From NCBI GenBank assembly GCA_022495995.1, contig JAFEMH010007484.1, forward strand, positions 1 to 64,000: DNA of 64,000 bases, given 5' to 3'. The translations under genes were made by a program, and so were the position numbers. The notes beneath the pieces were generated by a model. That model was given only the letters and a program-made list of their open reading frames with translations. It did no database searches and was not told the origin of the DNA. Shown piece by piece: positions 1 to 10,397 of the stretch (position 1 is the stretch's first letter; each line of letters starts with the position of its first letter). This DNA comes from Adenophora triphylla var. japonica (taxonomy: Eukaryota > Streptophyta > Magnoliopsida > Asterales > Campanulaceae).

Positions 1-1776
1 GGTTTGTGAAGACAACAAAGATGCGACATGGGTAAGAAAAAGGAAAGGTCCGATTCCATCATTTGACCTTGATTTATCTCGGTATCTAGTGAGGAGAGAA
101 GAGAACATTCGGAGCGAAACAACGGGAAGTTAATGAGATTTTTCAGAGACATATGATGATGATGATGAACAAAATAGAGCTCTTGATAACATTATTGCGA
201 ATATAAATGAGAGCGGCTTTATGAGTTGTTATGAGATGTTGAATGTAGGGTGCACAGTGGGACCGTGGGGAAGCTAATGAGGAATTTGTATATCTTGTTC
301 TCGGTTTATGATCAACAATGCCGATTTGTTGCGGCCGATGTTGAAGCCGAGAAAGGAGGCTGTTGACATGTGCATGTCTACACACTTTTCAAAGAATCGA
401 AGAGTAAGCTATAAATTTATGAATACCCAAACAATGGCACCTTTTATGAATGTATACACTTGTATGTAAAAGCATTTACTAATTTATTTTTCTTTTACAG
501 CACTTGTGATCCTATTTACTCAGTGTTCCATAGCTTATCGATTGAAGATATTTTGAGCATGGATGAAGACAAGGAAGTAACTTCAAATACCATCGAGAGT
601 TGGGCTATTCTTCTTAATAAGATGGAGCAAAAGTCTGGTAGAATGAAGAAGTTTTATGTTTGGGCTTAGTCATTCAGTAAGTTCTTTATCTATTATGCTA
701 ATACATTCAATAATTATATTATATATGATTATTTGTTAATTAAATTATATTTGTGTGCATTTTTAAATTTGATGTTATTAATGTGTTATACGAGTTTGCT
801 TGGATTCAACGTACAACGAAGACATCTCAAGATGTTGTATCATCAGCTGGGCAAGAAATCACTGATAGTTTAGAACAATGGATTGATGTTAATTTTAATG
901 ATGCTGAGATACCTGATTTGAGTGAAGTTAAATTGGTAAGCATTGTCATTTTATACATACATGTACTTGAACTGGTACTTTCAAACTCTGATATTCGCAC
1001 TTATTTTCTTGCAGTTCTTTTTGCCATGTCATAGAGGTGACAACAAGAGTGGCCATTACACACTTTTTGTTGTCAATACTGAGAGTCAATCATTTCAGTA
1101 TCTTGACAACTTGCCAATGAATGATTGGAAGAGACAGAATGTGCCAAAACTTGCTCATAGCATGGTAATCTTATTTATTGAATTGTTTTTTGTTTTTTTT
1201 TGTTTTTGTTATTTTTTTTTTACCAAAACTTTCATATTAATTTTGCTGATTTTTTTTTTTTCGTTGCAGCAAGCACCCTTCAAAAAGTTTTTAAATCACA
1301 TAAATCATCCAAGTGTTGCAGATATATTGAAGTTTCAGTTTGAGCATATGCAAGTTGAATGGATTGTGAAAGAAAATGATAATGCTAATAGTGACTGTGG
1401 AGTATATGTAATGGCTGAAATGAGGCAATTTAACGGTGCAATTTACTCATGCCCTGAGTTGTGTGATAACTCGTCAAGGGTGCGTATGAGGGCTGAGATT
1501 CTAGCAAGTCTACTTCTCTGTGATATTAATGCTGAACGTGATCATTTAGTGAAGCACTTAGGGTTGTTTACAAGAGAGAAAAGAGAAGCCGTGAAGAAGA
1601 TTGATGAAGAAGAAGAAAATAAAAGGGTAGAAGAAGAAAAAAAAAAGAAAGCAGAAGAAAAGAAAAGGAAAGAAGAAGAAAAAAAAAAGAAAGATTTAGA
1701 AAAGAAGAAAAAATTAGATGATGAAATGAGGGTTGCAAAGAAGTATCAGACTAGGAAAGCAACAACAAAACAATGA
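1..1776 (+). pseudogene. Ulp1-like (C48) cysteine protease gene of a MULE, 5' end outside window
   Basis: Right part of a multi-exon gene for a Ulp1/SUMO-protease-like peptidase, a family often carried by plant Mutator-like elements. Supported exons are about 501-676 (acceptor TTTTACAG at 500, donor GTAAGT at 677), one ending at 935 (GTAAGC donor), 1015-1164 and 1270-1776, the last three joined in phase 0. Catalytic residues are visible: His in GHYTLFVVN (about 1054), Asp in QYLDNL (about 1105) and Cys in SDCGVYV (1396-1398). After the core lies a Lys/Glu-rich helical tail (1570-1775). Positions 1-440 look like degraded upstream coding sequence with stops. The 501-676 exon reads into a TAG just before its donor, so that part may be broken or mis-phased. 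The catalytic half itself is open. Likely role: deSUMOylation-type protease, function in the element unknown. Confidence 0.75.
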
Positions 1777-1868
1777 ATTGGTGTTTTGTATCTGAATTGT
1801 TTATATTTGAATTATTGTTTTTTTATGAGTGAATTAGTGTTGTTTGTATCTGAATTGTTTATATTTGA

Positions 1869-2700
1869 ATTATTGCTCTTTGAAACCATAACACGGGCAC
1901 TTTCAAACCTTAAGAATGGCACTTTGAAACCATAAAACTGTCACTTTCAAACCTTAAGAATGGCACTTTGAAACCTTAAAACTGGCACTTTCAAACTTTA
2001 AGAATGGCACTTTGAAACCATAAAACTGGCTCTTTGAAATCATAAAACTGGCACTGATGTAATGTTTTTTGATATGTTTGCAATATAGGTAAAACTTGCT
2101 ATTTGAAACCATAACACGGGCACTTTCAAACCTTAAGACGGGCACTTTGAAACCATAAAACTGGCATTTACCATAAAGACAAACTGAAACTCCAAATAAC
2201 ATAATCTGGCATTCCAAATAAGTAATACGGGCATTCTTAATATTACAAACTGGCACTTCAATTAACAAAGTTTTATTAAACACTCACTGGACAATATTAT
2301 AAAAAATACAATCAGTTTCAAACCTTAAGAATGGCACTTTGAAACCATAAAACTGGCACTTTCAAACCTTAAGAATGGCACTTTGAAACCATAAAAGGGG
2401 CAATTAAAAACCATAATTCTGGCACTTTGAATTCATAAAGCGGCTCTTTGAAATCATAAAGCGGCGATGTAATGTTTTTGATATGTTTGCAATATAGGTA
2501 AAACTTGCTATTTGAAACCATAACACGGGCACTTTTAAACCTTAAGACGGGCACTTTGAAACCATAAAACTGGCATTTACCATAAAGACAAACTGAAACT
2601 CCAAATAACATAATCTGGCATTCCAAATAAGTAATACGGGCATTCTTAATATTACAAACTGGCACTTCAATTAACAAAGTTTTATTAAACACTCATTTGG
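1869..2700. repeat. 22-bp phased TGGCAC array, block 1 (between convergent Ulp1 and transposase genes)
   Basis: A run of degenerate units such as 'CTGGCACTTTCAAACCTTAAG' alternating with 'TGGCACTTTGAAACCATAAA', with TGGCAC recurring mostly every 22 bp. The block also holds a tandem duplication: about 2060-2285 is repeated nearly identically at about 2470-2695. It occupies the whole space between the two convergent gene ends. Apparent minus-strand ORFs here are translations of the repeat. Confidence 0.85.
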
Positions 2701-3999
2701 ACAATATTATAAAAAATACAATCGGTTGTAAGCGTGTGAAAACAATAATGTTTGGTTACAAAAATATCAAATCAAATGTTCATTAGGGGTCTTCGAACCA
2801 TACTCATTAGTAATTGGTTTTCTCCGTTCAAACTTTGTTTTAGGTTTTCTTTTTCTACCCTTTGTATCTGCACGTACAGGATCCGTCACTGCAGGTGCAC
2901 TGAATGTTGTGCTTGTTGAAGCACTATTATTTTCACTTGTTGTTGGTTCAACACCTTGTACGTTTCGGGAGAGTATTTCTTGTACTAGCAATGTATCTCT
3001 ATTAAACCCATCTTCTAGAATTCTTCTTGCATCACTGTTTTCATGGCATGTCATCATTAAATCGTAGTACTTTCTCGCCATCTGTTGTTTCCAAGGAATT
3101 GAATTGTGTTGCTCAGTTGGAGTAGTAGATTTACCTTGGTAAGTTTTATTCCATACATTTGTTTTGGCTGTCTTTGTCCATCTTTTTTGAATGTACTCTT
3201 CCGGTATCCGATCGATATTTGTCAAGTTGAGAACCTTAATGCAATGAAAGCACAACCAACCGACCTCACTAAAATGATTGCATGTACAGTTCACAGTTAT
3301 CTTCTCATTATTTCGCGAGAAAAGTACCCTTTCAAACTTGTCTGGATGGTTCTCATGAGCAACTTCAAACAACTTATTGTTTTCATCCAAGCAAAAGCCA
3401 ATATTAAACTTTGCGGCAAAGGCGCCTTGACCTCTTTTTCAAAAAATCTGAATATTTCCTCCGTGTAAACCTCCCTTGCATGTCTTATTAAAGCTCCATG
3501 TATTTCTGCGAGGCTTTGAGTTTATTGAATCAAATTCCTTTCGTTGCTCCACAGCTTCTCCAACGTTTTACCGTCTCATTGAATATATCAAAGAATTGTG
3601 TTAGGGACGTGCTTCTATTTGCTTTGAAACATATGGCATGATTTGTGCTCTCACTTCTCTGTGAAGATAATATGCCAGTAGAAGAAATCTTTACTCAATC
3701 TTTGTCTGCACCATTTCTCTCTCAAGCTATATAAACGATTGAACCATCTGTTCTCAAGAAGGTTATATTTTTCTAGCATTGAATTCCAACAATTTTCAAA
3801 CTCAGATTCATCACTACATCCTCTCAAGCAATTGTTGAATTCCTTTTTAAATTCTTCATCTGTCTTTAGTTGTCCAAAGTGAGATATAGCATTTTGTTGA
3901 ATGTGCCACAAGCATAACCTATGTCTTGTTCTTCCCTCAAAAACCTGTCAATAATTTATAATATAGTCAAACACTGTCATTAATAAAGCTATACACTAG

Positions 4000-4110
4000 C
4001 ACTATAAAATAATAACACTAGCAATTATAAATCTAACACTGGTTATTCATAACACTGGAACTGGCACTTATTAATTCAAGAACAGGCATTAACTAAACCA
4101 AGAACTGGCA
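4000..4110. repeat. TGGCAC motif array, block 2a (intron of the transposase gene)
   Basis: Sparse copies of the TGGCAC-type motif (ACTGGCAC, ACTGGAACTGGCAC and relatives) between exon 3 of the transposase and the promoter of the nested gene at 4426. Downstream, about 4140-4290, a further short direct repeat ('CCAGTCAAACATTGGAAATT') occurs two to three times. Confidence 0.6.
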
Positions 4111-4334
4111 CATATAAAAAGCTGTTACAAATCATATAATTTACCTACTCCAGTCAAACATTGGAAATTACATAATCTACCTATTCCAGTCAAACATTGG
4201 AAATTACATAACCAGTGAATGTTAACAATTCTATGTAAAAAGCTGTTACACAATAGTCAAACATTGGAAATTACATAACCAGTTAATGTTAAAGCATTTA
4301 CAAACAAAACAAAAAACAGTGTAGGTATATGCAC

Positions 4335-4343
4335 TATAAATAG
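4335..4343 (+). promoter_or_regulatory. TATA box of nested XS zinc-finger gene 1
   Basis: TATAAATAG lies 83 bp before the ATG at 4426, on the strand opposite to the host transposase gene. The nested gene therefore has its own promoter. Confidence 0.6.
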
Positions 4344-4425
4344 CACTATACAACACATGAAATGGATATTTCAAAATTACATCTCTTCATTCATTAAAAT
4401 CAGTTCTCTTATAATTTCAATTAAT

Positions 4426-4854
4426 ATGTCCTCAAATGATGAGTATGACTCTGATGAGAAAGAGTTTAGGAGTGCCTTTCGTGAAATGACAAAGAAACTC
4501 CACTTTGGTCATCTTCGTATCCCTCAGACTGACTGGACATCTCCAGAAAAGTTGTATGTATGCCCTCTACAACCTTGTGCAGGGCGTAAGATACGTGAAA
4601 GGAACCAAACTGCAATGCTTCAGCATGCCTTTGATTCTTGTGCACCCACTTCCTCTTTCTCCAATGTTGCTAAAGCTGAGCACAAGGCTTTGGCAAAATA
4701 CCTTAAGGAGTATTTGGAGTTGTTTGGACCTGTGGAAATTCCTTCTTGCAAGAAGGATAAGGTCAAGAAGAAGCCCTTTGACAAAGGTGATGGAGGATGT
4801 GGTGGAGTTTCTGGTGTTAAGACTTATGGTGGTTATGGGAAGGGAAAAATGTAA
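4426..4854 (+). CDS. XS-type zinc-finger small protein 1, nested in transposase intron
   Basis: Predicted 142-aa protein with an acidic N-terminus (MSSNDEYDSDEKE). It has a Cys/His pattern YVCPLQPC...MLQHAFD...KAEHKALAKYL and a basic, glycine-rich tail. The Cys-pair, LLxHA and KAxHxALxxYL pattern is that of the zf-XS domain found in SGS3/FDM-type RNA-silencing proteins, but the XS and coiled-coil domains are absent. I chose the ATG at 4426 over the upstream in-frame ATG (4357), because it follows a TATA box by a short leader and matches the starts of the other two copies. The gene is entirely inside the 1136-bp intron 3945-5080 of the FAR1-type gene, antisense to it, and is intact although the host gene is frameshifted. 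Silencing-related function is inference. Confidence 0.65.
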   Translation: MSSNDEYDSDEKEFRSAFREMTKKLHFGHLRIPQTDWTSPEKLYVCPLQPCAGRKIRERNQTAMLQHAFDSCAPTSSFSNVAKAEHKALAKYLKEYLELFGPVEIPSCKKDKVKKKPFDKGDGGCGGVSGVKTYGGYGKGKM

Positions 4855-4914
4855 TTTAAATTTGTTTCAATTTAGTAAATTATTTTCTTCCCTCAAAAAC
4901 TGTCAAATCTAACA

Positions 4915-5010
4915 ATGCTACATTATAAGAAATGATCTGGAACTTACTAACACAAGTACGGACCTTTGTCTAAAACAAGTACTGGCACATACTAACAAAT
5001 GCAATGGCAC
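4915..5010. repeat. TGGCAC motif array, block 2b
   Basis: A few copies of the same motif (CTGGAACTTAC, ACTGGCACAT, ATGGCACTTT) between the nested gene and transposase exon 2. Confidence 0.55.
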
Positions 5011-6129
5011 TTTTTATTAAATTAACAGTAACATAGTAAAAAAACAATAAATGAAATATTGGAAATAAAATAAAATTTACCTCTTCAATCGCTTTCGACA
5101 TTGCAAAGTCTTGATCGGTGAAAATTGTTTTTTGGTTCTTTTCCACCCATTGATTTTACAAATTCCTTGAGAAGCCAAGCAAATGTCTTTGTCTTTTCAC
5201 TTGTTAAGAAAGCACAACCAAACATCACAGTGTTCCAATGGTTGTTCACCCCAACTATTGGTGCACAAATCAAATTGTATTTATTTGTGTTATAAGTTGT
5301 ATCAAACACAACAACATCCCCATACAATTCATAATCCTCCCTCATCATACCATCTCTCCAAAACAAAGTACTGAGCCTACTTTCTTCCCCAAATTGCATT
5401 TTGAAGTAGAATCCTTCATCCTGAATTTGGCTCAGTCTATCAACTACAGTTTGTGCATCGCCCATTTCTATTTTTTCCATTCTCAATCTCTGTACAAAGT
5501 TAAGATGATCTCTTCTTGTATGCCCAACATATTCTTCCCCACCAGCTGTTTTTGCCAAAACATTAAATCCATCAGTTGGCTTGATGCCAGCTTCTTCAAA
5601 CTGCTCTATTATTTTTCCTGTAGCTTCTGATATCGACCTCTCGCTACGCTTTAAGTGGTTCCATTCTGGCCTTGTCATCTCATGGTTGTGTTCAGTTTCG
5701 TGCCGTGCAACCACATATAAGTCTTCCTTAATTAACAATTTTACTCTCATAAGAGCCTGACAACCTGTCCTTTTAGAAGGGGCTTTCTTTCTCCTCAATT
5801 TCCTCTTTGGGTTTTCAATTCTTTCCAATGGAGATGGAATCTCTAATTCACCGACTTCTATTGGAGCTGGAACATCAATTTCATTTCCTCTTTGTGTGTA
5901 TCCCTGGCATGAACACATAAAATATTTATCTATTGGCCTTGATGTTTTTTTAGAAACACGCGAGGTTGTAATTTTAACACTGAATCCCAATGCATTGGAA
6001 TGATCCTTGTACAATTGATGCAGTTCTTCCCATGTCTTTGCTTTTATACCCAGCAGTGATGAGGTAATATCAATATGGCTTGCTGCAAATAAAAATAAAG
6101 AATTCGATTAGAAATAACATTGAAAAAAC

Positions 6130-6500
6130 TAGAAATAACACAAACTGGTACCTAAAACAAATAATATTGGCACTTCAATAACAAGACATTGGATGAAGCT
6201 ACAAATAACACAAACTGGAACTTCAACAAAACAAACTGGCACACCAAATAAGTGATACTGGCACTCCTAAAAACACAATCTGGCACATCAATAAACAAAG
6301 TTTCCTAAAAAATTAAATCTGGCACTAGAAATAACACAAACTGGTACCTAAAACAAGTAATATTGGCACTTCAATAACAAGACATTGGATGAAGCTACAA
6401 ATAACACAAACTGGAACTTCAACAAAACAAACTGGCACACCAAATAAGTGATACTGGCACTCTTATCAACATAAACTGGCACTTTAAACAACATTTACTG
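6130..6500. repeat. TGGCAC motif array, block 3, with 186-bp tandem duplication
   Basis: Dense copies of (A/C)TGGCAC(T/A) at about 22-bp steps just upstream of transposase exon 2, inside intron 1. The stretch from about 6130 to 6290 is repeated almost exactly at about 6316-6470, so the array has grown by segmental duplication as well as by unit amplification. Confidence 0.8.
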
Positions 6501-6670
6501 GATATTAAATTTATTAAGGAAGTATATTCCGTCGAATATACCTCCTTCAACAGTAATAAATAATGATATGTTTACTTGTCTTTAATGGTCAAAGAGTAAT
6601 AAATGTGTACAGTTGGTAAGTGCATTGAATTCATTGACCAACTTTTTTGACTGGTTTCAAGTACTCAGCC

Positions 6671-6679
6671 TATATAAAT
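6671..6679 (+). promoter_or_regulatory. TATA box of nested XS zinc-finger gene 2
   Basis: TATATAAAT 74 bp before the ATG at 6745, in the same arrangement as for the other two nested genes. Confidence 0.55.
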
Positions 6680-6744
6680 CTGTCCAAAGGCAAGCATATA
6701 CATAAAATTCAAGAAAAATTCTAGCTTTAATAATTTTTCTAGTG

Positions 6745-7128
6745 ATGAACAAAGGCAAGGTAAATTCTGGGGAGCCAACTTTGGGTGATTCAAATGATGA
6801 CAAAAGTTGGAAAATATACATGGTGTGCTACCAAAAATTCCTCAATGGTCATCTTGTTGTTTTGCAGCCTTCCTCTGCAAATGGTACTCCCTCATTTCGT
6901 TGTCCATTGGAGCCATGTAATGGACACAATTGTAGGGATAAGGATTATGTGGGGATAGTCAATCATGCTCATGAGTTTGGCAATGCTCACAACATTGATG
7001 AAGCTGCTAGGATTCACCACAAGGCTTTGGAAATGTATTTGGAATATATTTTGAATGAATATGATCCAAAAAACAAATTGAATGACAACGTAGGCGATGA
7101 TGGAGCAGGTGGTAGTGGTAGTGTTTAA
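6745..7128 (+). CDS. XS-type zinc-finger small protein 2, nested in transposase intron 1
   Basis: Predicted 127-aa protein. It shares the core pattern of the copy at 4426: FRCPLEPCNG, then VNHAHEFG, then IHHKALEMYLEY, followed by a short acidic and Gly/Ser tail. This is a zf-XS-like Cys/His finger without other recognisable domains. The start is the ATG at 6745; the GTG just before it is not needed. The gene lies antisense within the 3.9-kb intron of the FAR1-type transposase gene, 74 bp downstream of a TATA box, and its reading frame is intact. Sequence between the copies is strongly diverged except for the finger residues, which suggests old duplication with constraint on the fold. Family assignment is from pattern only. 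Confidence 0.6.
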   Translation: MNKGKVNSGEPTLGDSNDDKSWKIYMVCYQKFLNGHLVVLQPSSANGTPSFRCPLEPCNGHNCRDKDYVGIVNHAHEFGNAHNIDEAARIHHKALEMYLEYILNEYDPKNKLNDNVGDDGAGGSGSV

Positions 7129-7194
7129 TGGTACTAAATTCTGTTTTTTAATATTGTTGTGTTTGATGTATTTTTATGATACTTTGTTCAATGA

Positions 7195-7830
7195 AGTTCC
7201 AGTTTATGTTTTTAGTAGTTCCAGTTTATTTTTTTAGTAGTGCCAAATTCACGAATTCAAAGACAAGCAATTGTTGGCACTATAGATAAAACTTGCTCTT
7301 TGAAACCATAACACGGGCACTTTCAAACCTTAAGAATGGCACTTTGAAACCATAAAACGGGCACTTTCAAACCTTAAGAATGGCACTTTGAAACCTTAAA
7401 ACTGGCTCTTTGAAATCATAAAACTGGCTCTTTGAAATCATAAAACTGGCTCTTTGAAATCATAAAACTGGCACTGATGTAATGTATTTTGATATGTTGG
7501 CAATATAGATAAAACTTGCTCTTTGAAACCATATCACGGGCACTTTCAAACCTTAAGACGGGCACTTTGAAACCATAAAACGGGCACTTTCAAACCTTAA
7601 GAATGGCACTTTGAAACCATAAAACGGGCACTTTCAAACCTTAAGAATGGCACTTTTAAATCATAAAACTGGCTCTTTGAAATCATAAAACTGGCACTGA
7701 TGTAATGTATTTTGATACGTTGGCAATATAGATAAAACTTGCTCTTTGAAACCATAACACGGGCACTTTCAAACCTTAAGACGGGCACTTTGAAACAATA
7801 AAACGGGCACTTAGAAATCATAATTATGTA
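7195..7830. repeat. TGGCAC motif array, block 4
   Basis: Tandem 22-bp units (TGGCACTTTGAAACCATAAAAC / GGGCACTTTCAAACCTTAAGA) downstream of nested gene 2. A larger sub-repeat of about 200-230 bp is centred on 'GATGTAATGTATTTTGATA' (about 7476 and 7700), which also occurs in block 1 near 2057 and 2467. A few motifs at the left edge are in the inverse orientation (AGTGCCA near 7240). Confidence 0.8.
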
Positions 7831-7857
7831 CAAAAAACCATTCAAACTTACTATTAA

Positions 7858-8148
7858 ATGCCAAATTCACGGATTCAATAGTGCCAAGTTTCATAAATGT
7901 GTACAAAAAACCATTCAAACTTACTATTGAATTCAGAGAGCATTAAATGTATACAGTCAAATTCACGGATTTAATAGTGCCAAATTCCCGAATTCAAAGA
8001 GTCACGAGTAATAAATGTGTACAGTCACGTATTCAAAGAGTCAACAGTCACGTATTCAAAGAGTCACGAGTAATAAATACAGTCACGGATTCAACAGTCA
8101 CGTATTCAAAGAGACACGAGTAATAAATGTGTACAGTCACGTTTTTAG
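7858..8148. repeat. AT-rich direct repeats upstream of nested gene 3
   Basis: Repeats of 'CACGTATTCAAAGAGTCA', 'TAATAAATGTGTACAGTCAC' and 'AGTGCCAAATTCACGGATTC' fill the 270 bp before the TATA box of the third nested gene. They may act as a promoter-proximal element; the 'AATAAATGTGTACAGT' phrase also occurs upstream of nested gene 2 (about 6596). Confidence 0.6.
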
Positions 8149-8156
8149 TATAAATA
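8149..8156 (+). promoter_or_regulatory. TATA box of nested XS zinc-finger gene 3
   Basis: TATAAATA 63 bp upstream of the ATG at 8219. Confidence 0.55.
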
Positions 8157-8218
8157 AGTTAGATCTTCCCTTCTTTTTTATTTCTAAATTTCATCTAAAA
8201 ATCAATCAATTTCTCAAT

Positions 8219-8518
8219 ATGAGTACGAGTAGGTCAGTCAAGAATGAGGAAAATGTTGACGATAAAGAGGAAGAAAGAGGTGCTAAAAAAATTGCAGGTT
8301 TTTTAGAAGATTTGAAGGAGGGATATTATAGCTTGTGGAACAGTGCAGATAAACTTCACTGCCCATTCTGTGACAATAAGAACAGCAGGAAATCAACATG
8401 GATTTGGGATTCTCTTCTGTTACATGCCAAGGATCGTGGGGCAACTAAAGCTTATGGAGAGCATGATATGTTCCAGCACTCTGCACTCTTTAAGTTTATG
8501 GAGAGCATGAATGAATGA
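8219..8518 (+). CDS. XS-type zinc-finger small protein 3, nested in transposase intron 1
   Basis: Predicted 99-aa protein, MSTSRSVKNEENVDDKEEE at the start. Then comes a compact zf-XS pattern: LHCPFCDNK, SLLLHAKDRG and MFQHSALFKFME. This copy has the canonical C-x2-C spacing and gives the clearest family match. The ATG at 8219 is preferred to upstream in-frame ATGs because the TATA box lies at 8149-8156, which leaves a leader of roughly 40 nt. It is antisense to, and nested in, intron 1 of the FAR1-type transposase gene. Its frame is open while the host gene is broken. In SGS3/FDM proteins this finger accompanies an XS RNA-binding domain; here it stands alone, so a competitor-type role in silencing is possible but unproven. 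Confidence 0.65.
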   Translation: MSTSRSVKNEENVDDKEEERGAKKIAGFLEDLKEGYYSLWNSADKLHCPFCDNKNSRKSTWIWDSLLLHAKDRGATKAYGEHDMFQHSALFKFMESMNE

Positions 8519-8639
8519 ATAATTGTTATGTTTTTATGTTTGTTTGTTTAGTTGTTTTGTTTGTTTGTATTTTTTTTTTAATGTATAATATCTATTGAAT
8601 AATAAGTTATCTTGTTTGTTTCTATTTTTCTTTATATCT

Positions 8640-9960
8640 AAAGTGCCAGTTAGTGTATTATTAAGTGCCAGTTTTAATTTTTTAATATGCCAGTTCAATA
8701 ACAAGAGAGTGGATGAAACTACAAATAACACAAACTGGAACATCAATAAGTCAAACTGGCTCTTCAAATATGTGATACTGGCACTACTAAAAACACAAAT
8801 TGGCACTTCAATGAACTAAGTTTCCTACAAATATGTGGATGAAACTACAAATAACACAAACTGGAACATCAATAAGTCAAACTGGCACTACAAATAACAC
8901 AAACTGGCACACCAAATAAGTGATACTGGCACTCATAAAAACACAAATTGGCACTTCAAAGAACAAAGTTTCCTAAAAAATTAAATCTGGCACACCAAAT
9001 AAGTGATACTGGCACTCCAAAAACCACAATCTGGCACTTCAATGAACAAAGAATTACTGACACTCTAGTGGCTGAAGCTACAAATAACACAAACTTGACC
9101 TTCAATAACACAAACTGGCACACCAAATAAGTGATACTGGCACTCCTAAAAACACAAATTGGCACTTCAGTGAGCAAAGTTTTCTAAAAAATTAAATCTG
9201 GCACTCTAAATAACGTAAACTGGCAATCCAAATAACACAATCTGGCACTTCAATGGAAAAAGATTTACTGACACTCTAGTGGCTGAAGCTACAAATAACA
9301 CAAACTGGAACTTCAATAACAAAAACTGGCACACCAAATAAGTGATACTGGCACTCTTAAAAACACAAATTGGCACTTCAGTGAGCAAAGTTTCCTAAAA
9401 AATAAATCTGGCACTCTAAATAACGTAAACTGGCAATCCAAATAACACAATCTGGCACTTCAATGGAAAAAGATTTACTGACACTCTAGTGGCTGAAGCT
9501 ACAAATAACACAAACTGGAACTTCAATAACAAAAACTGGCACACCAAATAAGTGATACTGGCACTTCTAACAATATAAAATGGCACTTCAATAATAAAAC
9601 AGTGACCGAAACTACAAATAAAACAAACTGGCACTAAATAACATAAACTGGCACTCCAAATAAGTGATACTGGCACTCCTCACAACATAAAATGGCACTT
9701 CAATGAATAGACATTGGCTGAAGCTACAAATAAAACAAACTGGAACTAAATAACATAAACTGGCTTTCTAAATAAGTGATACTGGCACTCCTAACAACAT
9801 AAAATGGCAATTCAATGAACAGAGTATTCAAAAAAATTAAAACTAGCATTCCAAATAACAAAAACTGGCAATCAAAATAACACAATCTGGTACTTAAGAA
9901 AAAAAAATTGTACTTCAAACTACTAGCATTATATATAACATATCTGGCATTATGAAATTG
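8640..9960. repeat. TGGCAC motif array, block 5, with 205-bp duplication
   Basis: The longest array, in intron 1 next to transposase exon 1. Units such as 'TGGCACACCAAATAAGTGATAC' would be 22 bp; TGGCACTCC-type and TGGCACTTC-type units alternate. The first copies (8640-8690) are inverted (AGTGCCAGT), the rest direct. About 9190-9350 is repeated nearly exactly at about 9396-9556. Confidence 0.85.
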
Positions 9961-10397
9961 TATTACCTGTATCGTGATTATCATTAACTTCGTGCAGAAT
10001 TCGATCAATTGCCGTAGCATTATCTCCAGTTTCAACTTCGTTCTGAATTAGATCAATTACAGTAGCATTACTTCCAGTTTCATCTTCAAAATCACGTAAG
10101 TTCATCTTAACCTAATAAAAAATTGCCAGAATTGAATAAAACAATTAGGAATGATTGTAAATATATGTATTGATAGTCTATAATTGACAGTGAATCATAT
10201 ATTACCTCAATCGATTGAAACGGATTGATTTTCTATTGAATTCTGCTTTAGCTCGATGAATTTCTATGTTGCGGCGTAAATAGCTGGTGTGTTTTACTGT
10301 GTGTGTTCGTTTGGATTTGAGTTGATTAAACGCGGTTCAATTTTGTTAATGAACCGGTCTCGGTTCAATACGCGTATCATAGGTTTAAACCGGGTCC

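Larger units (their letters stand above)
2767..10105 (-). pseudogene. FAR1/MULE-type transposase gene, three visible coding exons, frameshifted
   Basis: FAR1-related transposase of a Mutator-like element; it would bind and cut the element ends in the nucleus. Exon 1 is 10105-9967 (46 codons plus 1 nt, donor GTAATA). Exon 2 is 6082-5081 (acceptor TTTGCAG, donor GTAAAT) and carries the FAR1-type N-terminal domain and the start of the MULE catalytic domain (VVVFDTTYNTNKYN..., first Asp). Exon 3 starts at 3944 (WHIQQNA, then the SWIM zinc finger CTCNHF...GWLCFHC near 3300-3230) and stops at 2767. Exon 1 and 2 phases match. A further 5'-UTR intron (about 10206-10113) is likely. Exon 2 has one extra A in a homopolymer after the GGKEP codons, and exon 3 has at least three more frame changes between 3680 and 3400, so the copy is dead. 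Introns of 3.9 and 1.1 kb hold three genes on the other strand. Confidence 0.8.

Noticed and set aside
1954..2692. Two similar minus-strand ORFs (109 and 107 aa)
   Set aside because: They are tandem duplicates of the 22-bp motif array and carry no domain; similar ORFs arise in each array block.
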